From Cercis canadensis (lineage: Eukaryota; Streptophyta; Magnoliopsida; Fabales; Fabaceae): a DNA stretch of 64,000 bases. The stretch spans positions 169,474 through 233,473 of the forward strand of contig QAOA01005223.1 of assembly GCA_003255065.1 (NCBI GenBank). The letters are read 5' to 3'. Of this stretch, positions 1-10,531 are shown piece by piece. The number at the start of each line of letters is the position of its first letter. Within the stretch, counting starts at the first letter, position 1. The notes beneath the pieces are model-generated. The model was given only the letters and a program-made list of their open reading frames with translations. It was not told the DNA's origin and searched no databases. The position numbers and the translations under genes are program-made.

Positions 1-487
1 AAACAGGGTATAGATTATCTAAAAATTCCCAATACAGTAAGTCAAAGGGTTCACTGAGATTCAAATTCCATGACTAGAATTAAACCCATTAATTCACATG
101 AGCTCCCAATGAAAGCTGAAGAGGAGAAACCACTATATTTATATAAAAAAATTAGGAATCTAAGCTTAAAATTTCTCTAATCAGAACAAAGGAACATAAA
201 GTGGATCAGTCCCAAAAGTTTCAACTTTCACCGGATTTCAAGCATCAATTACCCGATGAGATGAGGGAACACTGGTTCTGGGTTCCTCCTATGCTTGACG
301 GCGAGTGAGGCACAAATTTAAGCCTATGGTTTAGCTTGAGGAGCAGTGACAAGAGTGAAACTCGGTGGCTGGTGGAAGTGGGCGACTCCGCTTCTGGTGG
401 CTGCAGGAACGAAGTTTGGTTCTCTGCTTCTTAACCTTCGTGATTCCTTCTGGGATGGCCCGACCAGATCACCAGAACGACTCCATT

Positions 488-598
488 GATTTGGTGTTCC
501 AGTGGTTGGTGCTCTTGCTTTCTGTCTCACTAAGATTTGGTGTTCCAGTGGTGGGTGCTCTTGCTTTCTGTCTCACTCAAGATTTGGTGTTCCAGGCA
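488..598. repeat. Short tandem repeat, about 47-bp unit
   Basis: The unit beginning gatttggtgttccagtgg occurs at 488, 534 and (partial) 581, with few differences. The flanking 1-487 stretch shows no recognisable gene. The short ORFs over it lack any family resemblance. Confidence 0.8.
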
Positions 599-2020
599 TG
601 AAAAAGTCTACATGCACGATAAGTGGTAACATGACATGATGACATGACATGTATGGAAATTGCTGGTCTGGTTATGTTTAAAAGGGCACCGTTTTAACCT
701 TTTAAAAAAAAAAAAAAAATGTAATACAGTGTCGTTTGAGCTAGAGGAAGAAGGGAAAAGAGAAAGCAATAGAGGTCTCATTCCAAAGGGATTCTTCATC
801 CCTGAACCCTTCATTGAGGGGATATAGCATGATGACAAAACGGTGACATGGCATGCATGGAAATTGTTAGTCTGGCTATGCTCAAAACGGCATCGTTTTA
901 ACTTTTAAAAAAAAACACACACACACACAGATCCAATACAGTGTCGTTTGAGGAAAAAGGAAAAAGAGAAAGCAATAGAGGTCTCATTCCAAAGGGATTC
1001 TTCATCCCTGAACCCTCATTGACGCAGCAAGGGGGGGATATAGCCCTCTTTGTCCTTGAAGTCTTCCCTAAATGGTACAACAGGAAACCCAATAAACTCT
1101 TCTCTGTTTAGTGCTTGTTGGACAGCAAAGGCATTGCTGAAATGAGATCATAGGTTGAAGGAGTCCTTCCACGATGTTCTATGATGATTGATGGAGAAGC
1201 CTTCATGCTGACAATCCATGGACAATAGCAATTGAGATAGAGAAAGAGAGGAAGAGAGATTGGGGAAGATAAGCTATGCTCAGACATTGCAACTCTCTGT
1301 AAGATTTCGTTTTCGCTTCCCTTTCCTTCTTTCTCTGTCTCTACACATCACCGACTATCTTTCTTTCTCTATTTGTCTGCTTTTCGAGTAAGGGGTGAAT
1401 TTTTTTGTTTGTTTGGAATAGAGACCTTCCAATTTTGGATTTCAAAACGAGGGTGGCGATGACTGTGATTGGATAATCTAGGGTTTTCGTCTCAACTTAG
1501 CTAATGCTTTGGCTCTCTGCCAACACCATCCGATAATTGATTTATGGATCCTTTCATTTGGTATAGAATCCAATAATCTTTTGTATTTGGTTGCGGACTC
1601 ACTAATCTCATATATGGGAATTGCTTTATGTTGAGTTGTTGGTGGACTTTTAAATTGTGGTTTGGGCTCTGTTTTATTATGATTTAATTTAATTTTGCTA
1701 GACAAAAGATTATGATATCAAAAATTGAAGCTGGAAAGAAGACTAGTAAAGGTTCAGGTAGACAGAAGATGTTGAAAGAGATTGACTCTAGTGCTTTCTC
1801 TTTTCCTTTTTTTCCTCTGGTTCAAAGACGATGTATGGCATCTGTGTTTTTTTTTTTTTTTTTTTTAAGTTAAAATGGTGCCGTTTTGAGCATAGCTAGA
1901 CCAACNTTTTTTTCTAAGTTAAAATGGTGCCGTTTTGAGCATAGCTAGACCAACAACTCTCATACATACATGTTATGTCACCATACCACGTCATCACTTA
2001 ACGTGCGACAAAGACTTTTC
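599..2020. mobile_element. Non-autonomous TIR DNA transposon (Mutator-like type)
   Basis: The two ends are imperfect inverted copies of about 90 bp. The left end contains gaaaaagtctacatgcacg and further in accgttttaacc; the right end contains the reverse complement (cgtgcgacaaagacttttc, and ggtgccgttttgagc). No transposase is visible. The interior (about 1050-1800) is non-coding as far as I can read, with a CT-rich stretch at 1310-1340 that could be captured gene sequence. Part of the left end (641-825) is repeated at 841-1020. An N at 1906 splits a direct duplication in the right end. Family assignment rests only on long TIRs and lack of coding capacity. Confidence 0.55.
641..1020. repeat. 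Direct duplication inside the left end of the TIR element
   Basis: About 185 bp starting catgacatgtatggaaatt is repeated from about 841 with substitutions. The second copy has gained an (AC)n run at 914-930. Both contain ccaaagggattcttcatccc. Confidence 0.8.
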
Positions 2021-2159
2021 CATCTAATCTCACTAATTGACCTAGACGAATGACTAAATTAGCATACAGATCATAAATTGAAAGACTAAAATAGCACCAA
2101 AAAATAATTAAGGATTAAAGTGACAAGTTAAAAAAATTTTAAGGACTAAAATGGGGTTT

Positions 2160-3500
2160 CACTATTAATAGTTTGTGAGAAACTGCTTTTTACATGTGTT
2201 TAGATGTAATTATTTTTTTTATATTTTATATTTATCGATTATCATCTCGAAAGTAACTAAAAAATCAAGTCATATAGCCTTGTTTTCCTTGACTTCTATT
2301 GTTATAATTGATTTGGGAGCCGTTATTTACATACTTTATTTTGTTAATGTCATCTTTTATATTTAATGTCTAAATATGATATAAATTAAATTACTCTCAT
2401 TCAATATAAAAAATTTTACATATTAAATAATGTATAAAATAGAATTATGAAAATAAATGATATCACTATTTATTATATTTAAATCTTACATTATTAGCTG
2501 ATGGATAATGTTGTCTATATAATACATTTTTAATAAATAGGATGTGGCATTGGTAATGGTGAGTGTGGAAATATATAGTAATTCCCTTTGATTTTTTCCT
2601 TGGAAATATGAATAGGATTGTCTAAGTCATAGTCTACAATATCTTATAGGAGTATGGCATGTCTTACGGCTATGATTGATTTGGAGTTGTAATATAATTT
2701 TTTTTGGTCTATTGAAGGCTATACAATATGGATAGTCCATTCTATGTTAAAATTTCACCGCGCTTGGTCTCAATGAGAATTAAACACGAAACCTCTTTGA
2801 TAAAAGTTTGAGTGATTAACCATTGGAGTGTCCTTTTTTTTGGTACTTTGACCATGACAAATACTTAACCCATAATTTTTTAGGACGACTTTAGTACCAC
2901 TCGGTCGCAGACCGATTGAAGACAATTTGAGCATGATATAAACACTTTTAGAGATGCTAACATTTCTTAGACCCTAGAGATATGCTTAGGGATTTTATTT
3001 ATTCTCTCTTTGAAATTTATTTTTATAAATATGTCTTAACTCTTAAGGTTCATTTGCTTGCTTGAAAATGAAAAATACCAAGTGGTTGGACTTTTTTTTA
3101 TAAACTTATTGCCAATGTTTGTGTTGGAATGCTATATCACTAAAACTATAAGAAACAATGGATTTCTCACGATATAAAACCACGAGAAAACGGCTTCAAT
3201 AATTGGATCTCATCCATAGTTTCAACTCTTTTTCCTCGACTAAATGGCTGGAACCACCAAGTTTTTTCTCTCAACCTTCATTAATCGAAGTCTTACCAGC
3301 CGATTTCTCCTTCTCAATCAGATTTTCTATTGCGATAACACAGATCTCACTCTTCACACCATTTATCTTATGCCAATCATCTCTATGTAGTAATAATCCT
3401 CAATTTCTATTGCTATAACAGAGATCAATTTATTTTTATGAACCATTTATCTTATGCCAATCATCTTTTTTTTTTTTTTCCCTTAATATGACAATATGGT
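2160..3500. other. AT-rich intergenic sequence, no gene seen
   Basis: No ORF with family resemblance. The end near 2100-2160 (aaggactaaaatggggttt) has the look of a MITE terminus, but I could not find its partner. Confidence 0.5.
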
Positions 3501-3509
3501 TTTAAACCC

Positions 3510-3990
3510 TTGACTTTCTCTAAATTATCAAAATTCTCTAGATCATACCTAATAATGTGTTATTATATGTTAGCTATATATATATATGTTATTATTTTAT
3601 CACATCATTTTCGAAAAAGATTTAATGTTTTAAAATTATATGGTGTGTTTGATTCTGTTTTTGTTTTTTTTATTTTTAAAATTTATTTTTGAAAACAATC
3701 ATTTATTGTTTTTGTTTTCTTGTTTTTAGAACAAGAAATAAGAATAAGTTTTCAAAACATGTAAACAAAAATAGTCCTATAAAATAAGTTTTTTTGTCTT
3801 ATTTTTTTCAAAAACAAAAAATAGTTTTAAAAATTGAAATCAAACTGACCCATAATTTTTTCTAAACCCTTGACCTTCTCTAAATTATCAAAATTCTCAT
3901 AAATCATACCTAATAATGTGTTATTATATATATATGTTATTATTTTATCACATCATTTTAAAAAAAGAGTTAATGTTTCAAAATTATAAT
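3510..3990. repeat. Direct repeat pair split by a foldback MITE
   Basis: About 120 bp (ccttgactttctctaaatta onward, 3510-3625) recurs at 3866-3975. Between them lies a roughly 215-bp element whose ends (gtgtgtttgattctgttttt at 3642 and the inverse near 3830-3852) are imperfect inverted repeats, as in hAT-type MITEs. Confidence 0.55.
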
Positions 3991-4225
3991 TTTTTTTTCT
4001 AGTGTTATAATTTTAAGCCCATTTGTTAATTTTATCTCATTGGAACAGCACAATAGTAACTAATAACACATAACTAAACACAAAAGATAATTATCAACTT
4101 TTTTTTTTCATATATCTCAGTTTGCTCATATACAAACATAAGATGACCAAAGGGTACAAAGGCTAGCTAGCACATTTTTTCCTATTACATATGTTTATTG
4201 AGAGTTGGATTTGGGGATCCAAAGT

Positions 4226-4769
4226 CTAATTAAACCTCTCCGTCATTAATCCTTCCAATGGAATTCTGCACAAATCACAAAATTAAAAATGTTAGTTTTG
4301 AAAAATAATTAAGCATAACCAACCAGTGACAGGATTATAATGCAAAGTAATCAAGAACAAAATAAGATTAATTGGGAGAGAGAGAGAGAGAGAGAGAGAT
4401 TTACGAGCTGCAATCTATTTTGGGATCAATGGGAAATGGGAGGAAGATTTTGCAGGATGGGGCAAGTTGTTTGGCTCTCTCAGCCTTCACACCTATGGAT
4501 TGTGCAGCATTTTTTAGGCAATTACATAAATCCCTTGGGATTTGAGTGGTTTTGGGCAGCTGAAACAATTGCTGTGCATTCTCACAGCAAGCGAGTGGAG
4601 GTTGATCAGGACCAGAACCCAACAAATAGTCCTTGCAGTTGCAGGGAAGCAAAGCTGTAAGCGCTTGAGAGCATGATATGTCTTCAATTTCACTCGCACT
4701 TAATGACATTGCTAGCAACCCAATAGTCATCACAGACACACAAAAACCCATCATTCTTTTACTCTCCAT
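4226..4769 (-). CDS. Non-specific lipid-transfer protein, type I-like
   Basis: Secreted protein expected to bind lipids in the apoplast. It has two exons: 4769..4405 and 4265..4226, joined at a GT (4404-4403)/AG (4267-4266) intron, giving 134 aa. Residues 1-25 form a signal peptide (MESKRMMGF start, then a hydrophobic stretch). The eight-cysteine framework is C33, C43, C61-C62, C82-x-C84, C106, C120, with spacing C-x9-C-x17-CC-x19-CxC-x21-C-x13-C. An additional C45 is unusual and leaves an odd cysteine. The last exon adds only a short tail (S-IPLEGLMTERFN), which is the usual intron position for this family. The ATG at 4769 is preferred because the frame upstream lacks an ATG. A (GA)n tract at 4379-4400 follows the splice donor inside the intron. 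Confidence 0.9.
4379..4400. repeat. (AG)n microsatellite
   Basis: Eleven uninterrupted GA/AG units in the intron of the nsLTP gene, next to its donor site. Confidence 0.95.
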
Positions 4770-4861
4770 CGATCTCTGGTCCTTCTTTTCAGTATATAGA
4801 CTATGCTCTATGGCTTTTTCAATAGCAATCAAGATATTGTGATTCAACCATTAGATGCAGG

Positions 4862-4872
4862 CTTTATTTATA
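4862..4872 (-). promoter_or_regulatory. TATA box of the nsLTP gene
   Basis: TATAAATAAAG read on the minus strand, about 95 bp upstream of the ATG at 4769. Confidence 0.65.
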
Positions 4873-4999
4873 GTAGACTGGGTAAGATATGAGAAGCATT
4901 AATTGAATAATTGTGGTGGGTAAATACTTTTTACGTTTTTGGTGTAGATACTCAATATTTGGCCACTCCATTTGCCTTCCTAAAAGCATGGGTGTAGAT

Positions 5000-6480
5000 A
5001 CTCAATATTCGGCCTATTGTATCCAGATCCATTTAGCCAAAGGTCCACATTATCAAATATGTATATGTCCACCATATCCGTTAGTCATACCCATAAATAA
5101 CCTCATGCCACAAGTATACGGATTTTGGCTTCTCTGAACATTGATTACATTATTTAGTTTGGACCGTACTAACTTAAGCTTCGAAGCTCAAGTATTAACA
5201 CCCGACCTTTAGCTCACTTGTTATTGTGCAGTTCATACCCCCAACCGACATTCTCCACCTTCCAACCTCCAGCTCAGATCAGGCATCGTCGATGGGGTAT
5301 CTCAAATTGCGTTAGCCGTGCTTGCATATAGGCATAAGAGGAGAAAAATGATGATGGGGTTGCTCAGAGTTATCAAACAAGTTCACAATAAAGAGGAATC
5401 CAGCTCAATTGACAAGTGTAAATTGCCCAAGTTATTAGCCAATTCCATGAGATTGGGACTACATAACCTACTTGTTTCAAGAAGTCTATCACCCATTCTC
5501 CTAAGTGGTTACGTATTACTCCTCCTGCACCCAAAGTGCCTAGATTGCCTTGAGCAGAACGATGGTGTTAAGCTTGAACCAACCATGAGGAGGAGGTATC
5601 CATTCAACATGAATCTCATGAGTAAGAATAGGGAATTGTGTTTGTCATTGAGGAAGTGATATTCAATTGAGTTAGGACATTCCCTTATTAACCCAAAAGG
5701 GTGCAACTACTATTTTTCCTCATGATGCTATAATGCCTGACATCTGCTCATTAGTTGTGAGGTTTCTTTAGAATACATCTATAGGGAAGGCAATCAATGT
5801 ATGTATATCCTTACCAAACACAATGCTTCTTTAGGGGTTATGCTCATTTTACTCCACACTCCTTTAGATACGATCAAGACAACTTTATTGGAAGATTTTG
5901 TTTTGTTGTTGCTTGTTAGGCTATAGTCCTTTAGCATAGAATATATTATATGAATTTAGTATGATTTTTTTTATTTAATTTTGATCTACTAATAATGTAA
6001 AAGAATTTTACACAATCATCTAATTATGTGTTGCTATGCATGAAAAAAAAAAAAAAAAATCTNAAAAAAAAAAAACTCTTAGAGCAATTTCTTATTTCTA
6101 AAAGATCTTAATTATTTTAATGATGTAATAACATGATATTGGATGATTTGTAAAATTGTTTTACATTAACAATGGATCAAATCTAACCCTTTTTTTTGTG
6201 TAAAAAAAAATCTTATTATTATTATTAGATAAATAAAAGTAGATATACAAAGCTTAAAATTTAAACCTAAGACCTCAACCATTTTGAGAGATACTATATG
6301 TACTTGTATATGTAAATTTATTAAGATACGATAAGTTAAAGAGTATTTCCTTATAAAGTTGGAGTTGTGTGAATCTTATTGAGTAATGATATTTGTTATC
6401 TACATTTTTTTTTTTGTCATAAAAAGTTTAGCATTAGAGGAGGCTATCACATTTTAAGGTCAATGCTTATCACAAGGGCA
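5000..6480. other. Intergenic, no gene recognised
   Basis: Contains a higher-GC stretch (5160-5860) with short ORFs but no recognisable domain. It may be transposon debris. A poly-A run with an N at 6063 marks a probable contig join. AT-rich afterwards. Confidence 0.4.
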
Positions 6481-6538
6481 ATTTGACTGAAATAATATAT
6501 TTGTACAAAATATTTACACAAATGGAGTACTTTTTAAA

Positions 6539-6879
6539 GGCTTTTTGAAACAAATATTACATTGTACAAAAATATTTATTCAAATATTACACATTTTAAA
6601 GTATTTACATAAATATTACACTTTTTAAAAATTTAAAAATNAATTTAAAAAAAAAATAAAAACATTTGGGATACGTGGGACCCACCGGACACGCCGTGAT
6701 CCTTACGGCGTGTTCACATGGGATATGCCGTGAGGCCCACGGCATGTCCGGTGGGTTCCACGTATCCCAAATGTTTTTATTTTTGAATTTTTTAAAAGTG
6801 TAATATTTGTGTAAATACTTTAAAATGTGTAATATTTGAGTAAATACTTTGTACAATATAATATTTGTGTCAAAAGACC
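6539..6879. mobile_element. Foldback MITE with GC-rich loop
   Basis: Near-perfect palindrome. The left arm starts ggctttttgaaacaaatatt, and the right arm ends with its complement (aatatttgtgtcaaaagacc). The inner arms contain catttgggatacgtggg and its mirror. The centre is rich in acggcgtg/ccgtga-type words, in contrast to the AT-rich arms. An N lies in the left arm at 6641. Confidence 0.75.
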
Positions 6880-6889
6880 CAGCAGAGTG

Positions 6890-7585
6890 GTTCGAACTTA
6901 AGACTAAAACACATTCACCATCAAATCACACTTAATAGCTTGAATTGATGAACTTTTTTGGTATTTTTATGAAATATAAATGTATTTAATTGGGTTTTAA
7001 ATGGTTTTGATTATTGATTGATGGCATTCGATTATGTCCCTTTACTTTGGCTGAAGTTAATTTGAAACTTTTTACTGCTATTATATTATGTTTTAAAGGT
7101 GATTGATTCAGCCTTACAGGCTTACGTTTTGGCTTTCATTTTGCTATATTAAAGGCTGATAGGTTAAGCTATTTAAGGCAATAATATTAGCCATTATGTG
7201 GCTGATTGGTCTCACCCCCTTTTGTAGCCAATGTTCAGCTTTGATCAAGGAATTATTGATTTGCATCCAACGGCTAGAAGCCAATGGATCTCTACCTCTT
7301 CTATATATTTGTGCATCTCGACATAACTTTTATAAGGAAGAAATCTGATTATCTTGTGTGTGTGTTCATGTTTAAGTGTTATGCTATATGTGAGTAAACA
7401 TTTGGGTAAAGAAGAGTGTTAGAGAAATTTTTTTCTCTTATTTGTGCAAAATAGTGGAGGATAAATGATGTGGTCACTAGGTTGTTGTATTTTGGAGAAA
7501 ATACANGGCTTTGGCATTCTTAAAACTAACCACATTATCTGGAAAAGTCCTTCTAGGAAATAAATTACTAGTTTATGCCTCTCAT
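6890..7585. other. Intergenic upstream of eIF5
   Basis: No gene seen. This should hold the eIF5 promoter. An N occurs at 7506. Confidence 0.5.
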
Positions 7586-7590
7586 CTTCA

Positions 7591-7602
7591 TTTATATATA
7601 TA
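7591..7602 (+). promoter_or_regulatory. TATA-like box of eIF5
   Basis: tttatatatata followed about 25-30 bp later by a pyrimidine-rich stretch that would be the transcription start and 5'UTR. Confidence 0.5.
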
Positions 7603-7651
7603 GCATCGCTTAGCCGCCTCTCCATCACTCGTCTCTCTTCACCAGCATCTG

Positions 7652-7659
7652 AAACCCTA
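7652..7659 (+). promoter_or_regulatory. Telo-box (AAACCCTA)
   Basis: AAACCCTA within the CT-rich eIF5 leader. Such boxes are common near start sites of plant translation-machinery genes, so it fits the downstream gene. Confidence 0.6.
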
Positions 7660-8922
7660 GCTTTCACCCTTGCCTCTTCTCCTTCTTCTTCTCCACCCTA
7701 AATCTCCTTTCTTCTGTTAGTTTCTGATCTCAATCGGCGGCAGGTAAGAGTCATGTCGTTTATCTGATCGGTTTAGTTCTTTGGGTTTTTTTCAATTTTG
7801 CTGATTTGTTCTTAATTTCTAATTCTTGTAATTATATGTTGTTGATGCGATTTAATCTGTAATTCTAGTTGGGCTGGCATAGATCATTAAAAATCTCTGA
7901 TTTTGGTTTATATCTGTTTCAGATTTCATTGGATAGATGTAAACGTTATTGGGTTTGAATTCTATAGACTGATAGATTTATTGGAAATTTTTAGTAGTTT
8001 CTAGGTCTTACTTATTGTTATTTTACTGAATATTTGGGTCTGATGTGTGATTTTGGCTGTATCTGTTGTAGATTTCATTGGGAGGTGTAAACGTTATTTG
8101 GTTTGGATATTATAGATTGTTGGATTTTACTTATTATTTAGGTCTGATTTTGTGTGGTTATACATATATGCAATACCACTTGTTTTTTGGGTATGCTTAT
8201 CTAGTATAAAATTTTTATGGATAGTTTCTCCTTGCAATGCGATGCTTCTTTATTTTTATTCATTGTTATGTTTGATGCTTTTCCTAAAAAATCACATGGT
8301 GCCTCATATAGCAATAAAACTACCATGCTTGTATTTGTATTGAACTCATTAATGCTAGATTGGAGTCCCTGTTTTCTGGGGAAGGGTTTGGTTAATTTGA
8401 TTTTTGTTTGTTTGTAATTTCCAATGTGTTTATCTTGCAAGAAATCAAAGCATAGTTTTTGTGTTTGATACGTGTCATTGTTTTGATTCATCTTTTTTAA
8501 AGATCTGTGTGAGGCTGATAAGACAACCATGCATCATCTGAGTTACTTTGCCAGATGGAGATAGGTGTTATTACTTGGTCCAGGATATATGGAGCATCGG
8601 CATATGTTATATCAATGGAAGTACTTATTAGCTTTTAGCCATGAGTGGAATGAGTGAAAAGATTGGCATTTAGTTATGCCTGAATTGTATTTGTGCTTTG
8701 TCCTTTCTTTTCAAAATTATTTATGATACTCTTTGAGTATTTACTTTATATAGGGTTTACTACTTTTTCTCACTTTAGAGTTTTAAACTTCTGGAAGTAT
8801 TAATATCATAGATATTAGCGTGTGTCATCCAATTAATAAAGCTTCCCATTGTTGACTCAGGATTCCTGCAAGTTCTGCAGTAGCAGATTCCAAGGTGAAG
8901 GTGTCACGTTGAAGTTTCTTTT

Positions 8923-9162
8923 ATGTCCGAACAGGCCATTATCCATTTAGGGGCAATTGGGTTGCTTGTAGAGTATTTTCCTTCTTCAAGAAAAAAGTAC
9001 CGACCCTTGCCTTTAAGAGTTAGCTGCATGCATCCTGAGCCACATCAGGAAATCCCTGAGTCTTGTGGTTGCTGCTGGCGACCTTCCATAATTGCAGAAG
9101 GAGGGCCTTTGCGTGTCCAAGGAGCTTCAGAAACCTTGAATTTTAGCATCTGCTGCCTGTGA
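8923..9162 (+). CDS. Upstream ORF in the eIF5 leader, 79 aa
   Basis: ATG at 8923 to TGA at 9162, wholly inside the second leader exon and 43 bases before the eIF5 ATG. The peptide begins MSEQAIIHLGAIGLL and has a Cys/Pro-rich middle (ESCGCCWRP) and a short C-end (NFSICCL). It is long for a plant uORF. I recall that some plant eIF5 mRNAs carry a conserved-peptide uORF, but I cannot verify that this is that peptide. If translated it should lower eIF5 synthesis and could give feedback, because eIF5 sets start-codon stringency. It could instead be a chance ORF. Confidence 0.5.
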   Translation: MSEQAIIHLGAIGLLVEYFPSSRKKYRPLPLRVSCMHPEPHQEIPESCGCCWRPSIIAEGGPLRVQGASETLNFSICCL

Positions 9163-9205
9163 CATCCAGTTTGCTTGTGTTCTGATTTTTACTGTTTAAG
9201 TCATC

Positions 9206-10531
9206 ATGGCTTTACAAAACATTGGTGCTGGAAACAGTGATGATGCCTTCTACAGGTATAAGATGCCTAAAATGATTACCAAAATTGAGGGGAGAGGTAA
9301 TGGCATCAAAACAAATATAGTCAATATGGTTGATATTGCAAAGGCATTGGCAAGGCCTGCCTCTTACACGATAAAGTATTTTGGTTGTGAGCTTGGAGCC
9401 CAATCTAAATTTGATGAGAAAACTGGAACTTCTCTTGTCAACGGGTCACATGATACTCCAAAACTTGCTGGCCTTCTTGAGAACTTCATCAAGAAATATG
9501 TCCAATGTTATGGTTGTGGTAACCCCGAAACCGAGATCATAATTACTAAGACTCAAATGATCCAGCTCAAATGTGCTGCTTGTGGTTTTGTGTCGGATGT
9601 GGATATGAGAGACAAGCTGACTACTTTTATTCTGAAGAACCCTCCTGAACAGAAGAAAGGGTCCAAAGACAAGAAGGCCATGCGGAGAGCTGAGAAGGAG
9701 AGACTGAAGGAAGGTGAAGCAGCTGATGAAGAACTGAAAAAACTTAAGAAAGAGATTAAGAAGAAGGGCTCTACCTCTTCCAAGGATGGCTCCACAAAGT
9801 CTATCTCTTCAAAGAAGAGAGCAAATGGCTCTGATGAAGAACGTCCATCACCTACTCACAGTCAGGTTGATGAGAAAGAGGAGGCCCATGATGATGACGA
9901 TGACATCCAATGGCTAACAGATACATCAGCGGCGGCTGCTCAGCAACGTATCCAAGAACAGCTAAGTGCTGTGACAGCTGGTATGGTCATGCTCTCCACA
10001 GATGAGCCAGAGAAGAAGGCAAAAGCAGCAAATAAAGTAAATGGTGGTTCTGAGAATGGTAACTCAATGCCCTATAGGACTCTAACTGAGGAAGTGAAAG
10101 CAAATTTGAAGAAAGGTGTTACTGCAAAAGAACTGCAATCCTATCTGGCCGTACTTTCTGTATCTGCCCAAGAGAAGATGAATGCTCTGTATGAGGCACT
10201 GTTTGATGGTGTTGAGAAAGGGTTTGCTAAAGAAGTGGTGAAGAAGAGGAGCTACCTTGCTGCTGGTGTTGCTGCTCAAGAAGAGGGATCACAGTTGTTA
10301 TTGCTTCATGCAATTGAGGATTTCTGTCACAATTCCAGATCCAGTGCTTTGAAGGAGGTTGCTTTGGTTCTGAAGGCACTCTATGATGCTGATGTTTTGG
10401 AGGAAGAGTACATAGTGCAGTGGTATCAAAAAGGGCTGAAGGGTGATAAAAAGGACTCTCAGATTTGGAAGAATGCTCAACCCTTCATTGAATGGCTTCA
10501 GACTGCTGAATCAGAAACAGAGGAAGAATAA
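9206..10531 (+). CDS. Eukaryotic translation initiation factor 5 (eIF5)
   Basis: GTPase-activating protein for eIF2 in the 43S/48S pre-initiation complex, cytosolic. The 441-aa protein comes from one uninterrupted coding exon. The N-terminal eIF2-beta/eIF5 domain (about 1-140) contains FYRYKMP with the presumed arginine finger R17, then the GNGIKTNIVNMVDIAKAL and YFGCELGAQ signatures. A C4 zinc finger is formed by C101-x2-C104 and C123-x2-C126. A Lys/Glu-rich charged linker (about 145-260) follows, then a C-terminal W2/HEAT domain with acidic-aromatic boxes (ALYDADVLEEE, QPFIEWLQ, tail ESETEEE) that binds eIF2-beta and eIF3. The start agrees with the family N-end. No damage is visible. Two or more paralogues are usual in plants, so I give no locus symbol. 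Confidence 0.97.
   Translation: MALQNIGAGNSDDAFYRYKMPKMITKIEGRGNGIKTNIVNMVDIAKALARPASYTIKYFGCELGAQSKFDEKTGTSLVNGSHDTPKLAGLLENFIKKYVQCYGCGNPETEIIITKTQMIQLKCAACGFVSDVDMRDKLTTFILKNPPEQKKGSKDKKAMRRAEKERLKEGEAADEELKKLKKEIKKKGSTSSKDGSTKSISSKKRANGSDEERPSPTHSQVDEKEEAHDDDDDIQWLTDTSAAAAQQRIQEQLSAVTAGMVMLSTDEPEKKAKAANKVNGGSENGNSMPYRTLTEEVKANLKKGVTAKELQSYLAVLSVSAQEKMNALYEALFDGVEKGFAKEVVKKRSYLAAGVAAQEEGSQLLLLHAIEDFCHNSRSSALKEVALVLKALYDADVLEEEYIVQWYQKGLKGDKKDSQIWKNAQPFIEWLQTAESETEEE

Larger units (their letters stand above)
7620..9205 (+). other. eIF5 5'UTR with a 1.1-kb intron
   Basis: A CT-rich leader ends at cggcag, followed by a donor gtaaga (GT 7744-7745). A good acceptor, ttgactcag, ends at 8860, so exon 2 starts at 8861. 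An alternative acceptor ends at 8880. The intron is T-rich like other plant leader introns and contains no coding signal. Splicing is inferred from consensus sites only. Confidence 0.7.

Noticed and set aside
5318-5706. Possible gene from ORFs on both strands
   Set aside because: No start context, no domain and no splice partners. Left as possible transposon debris.
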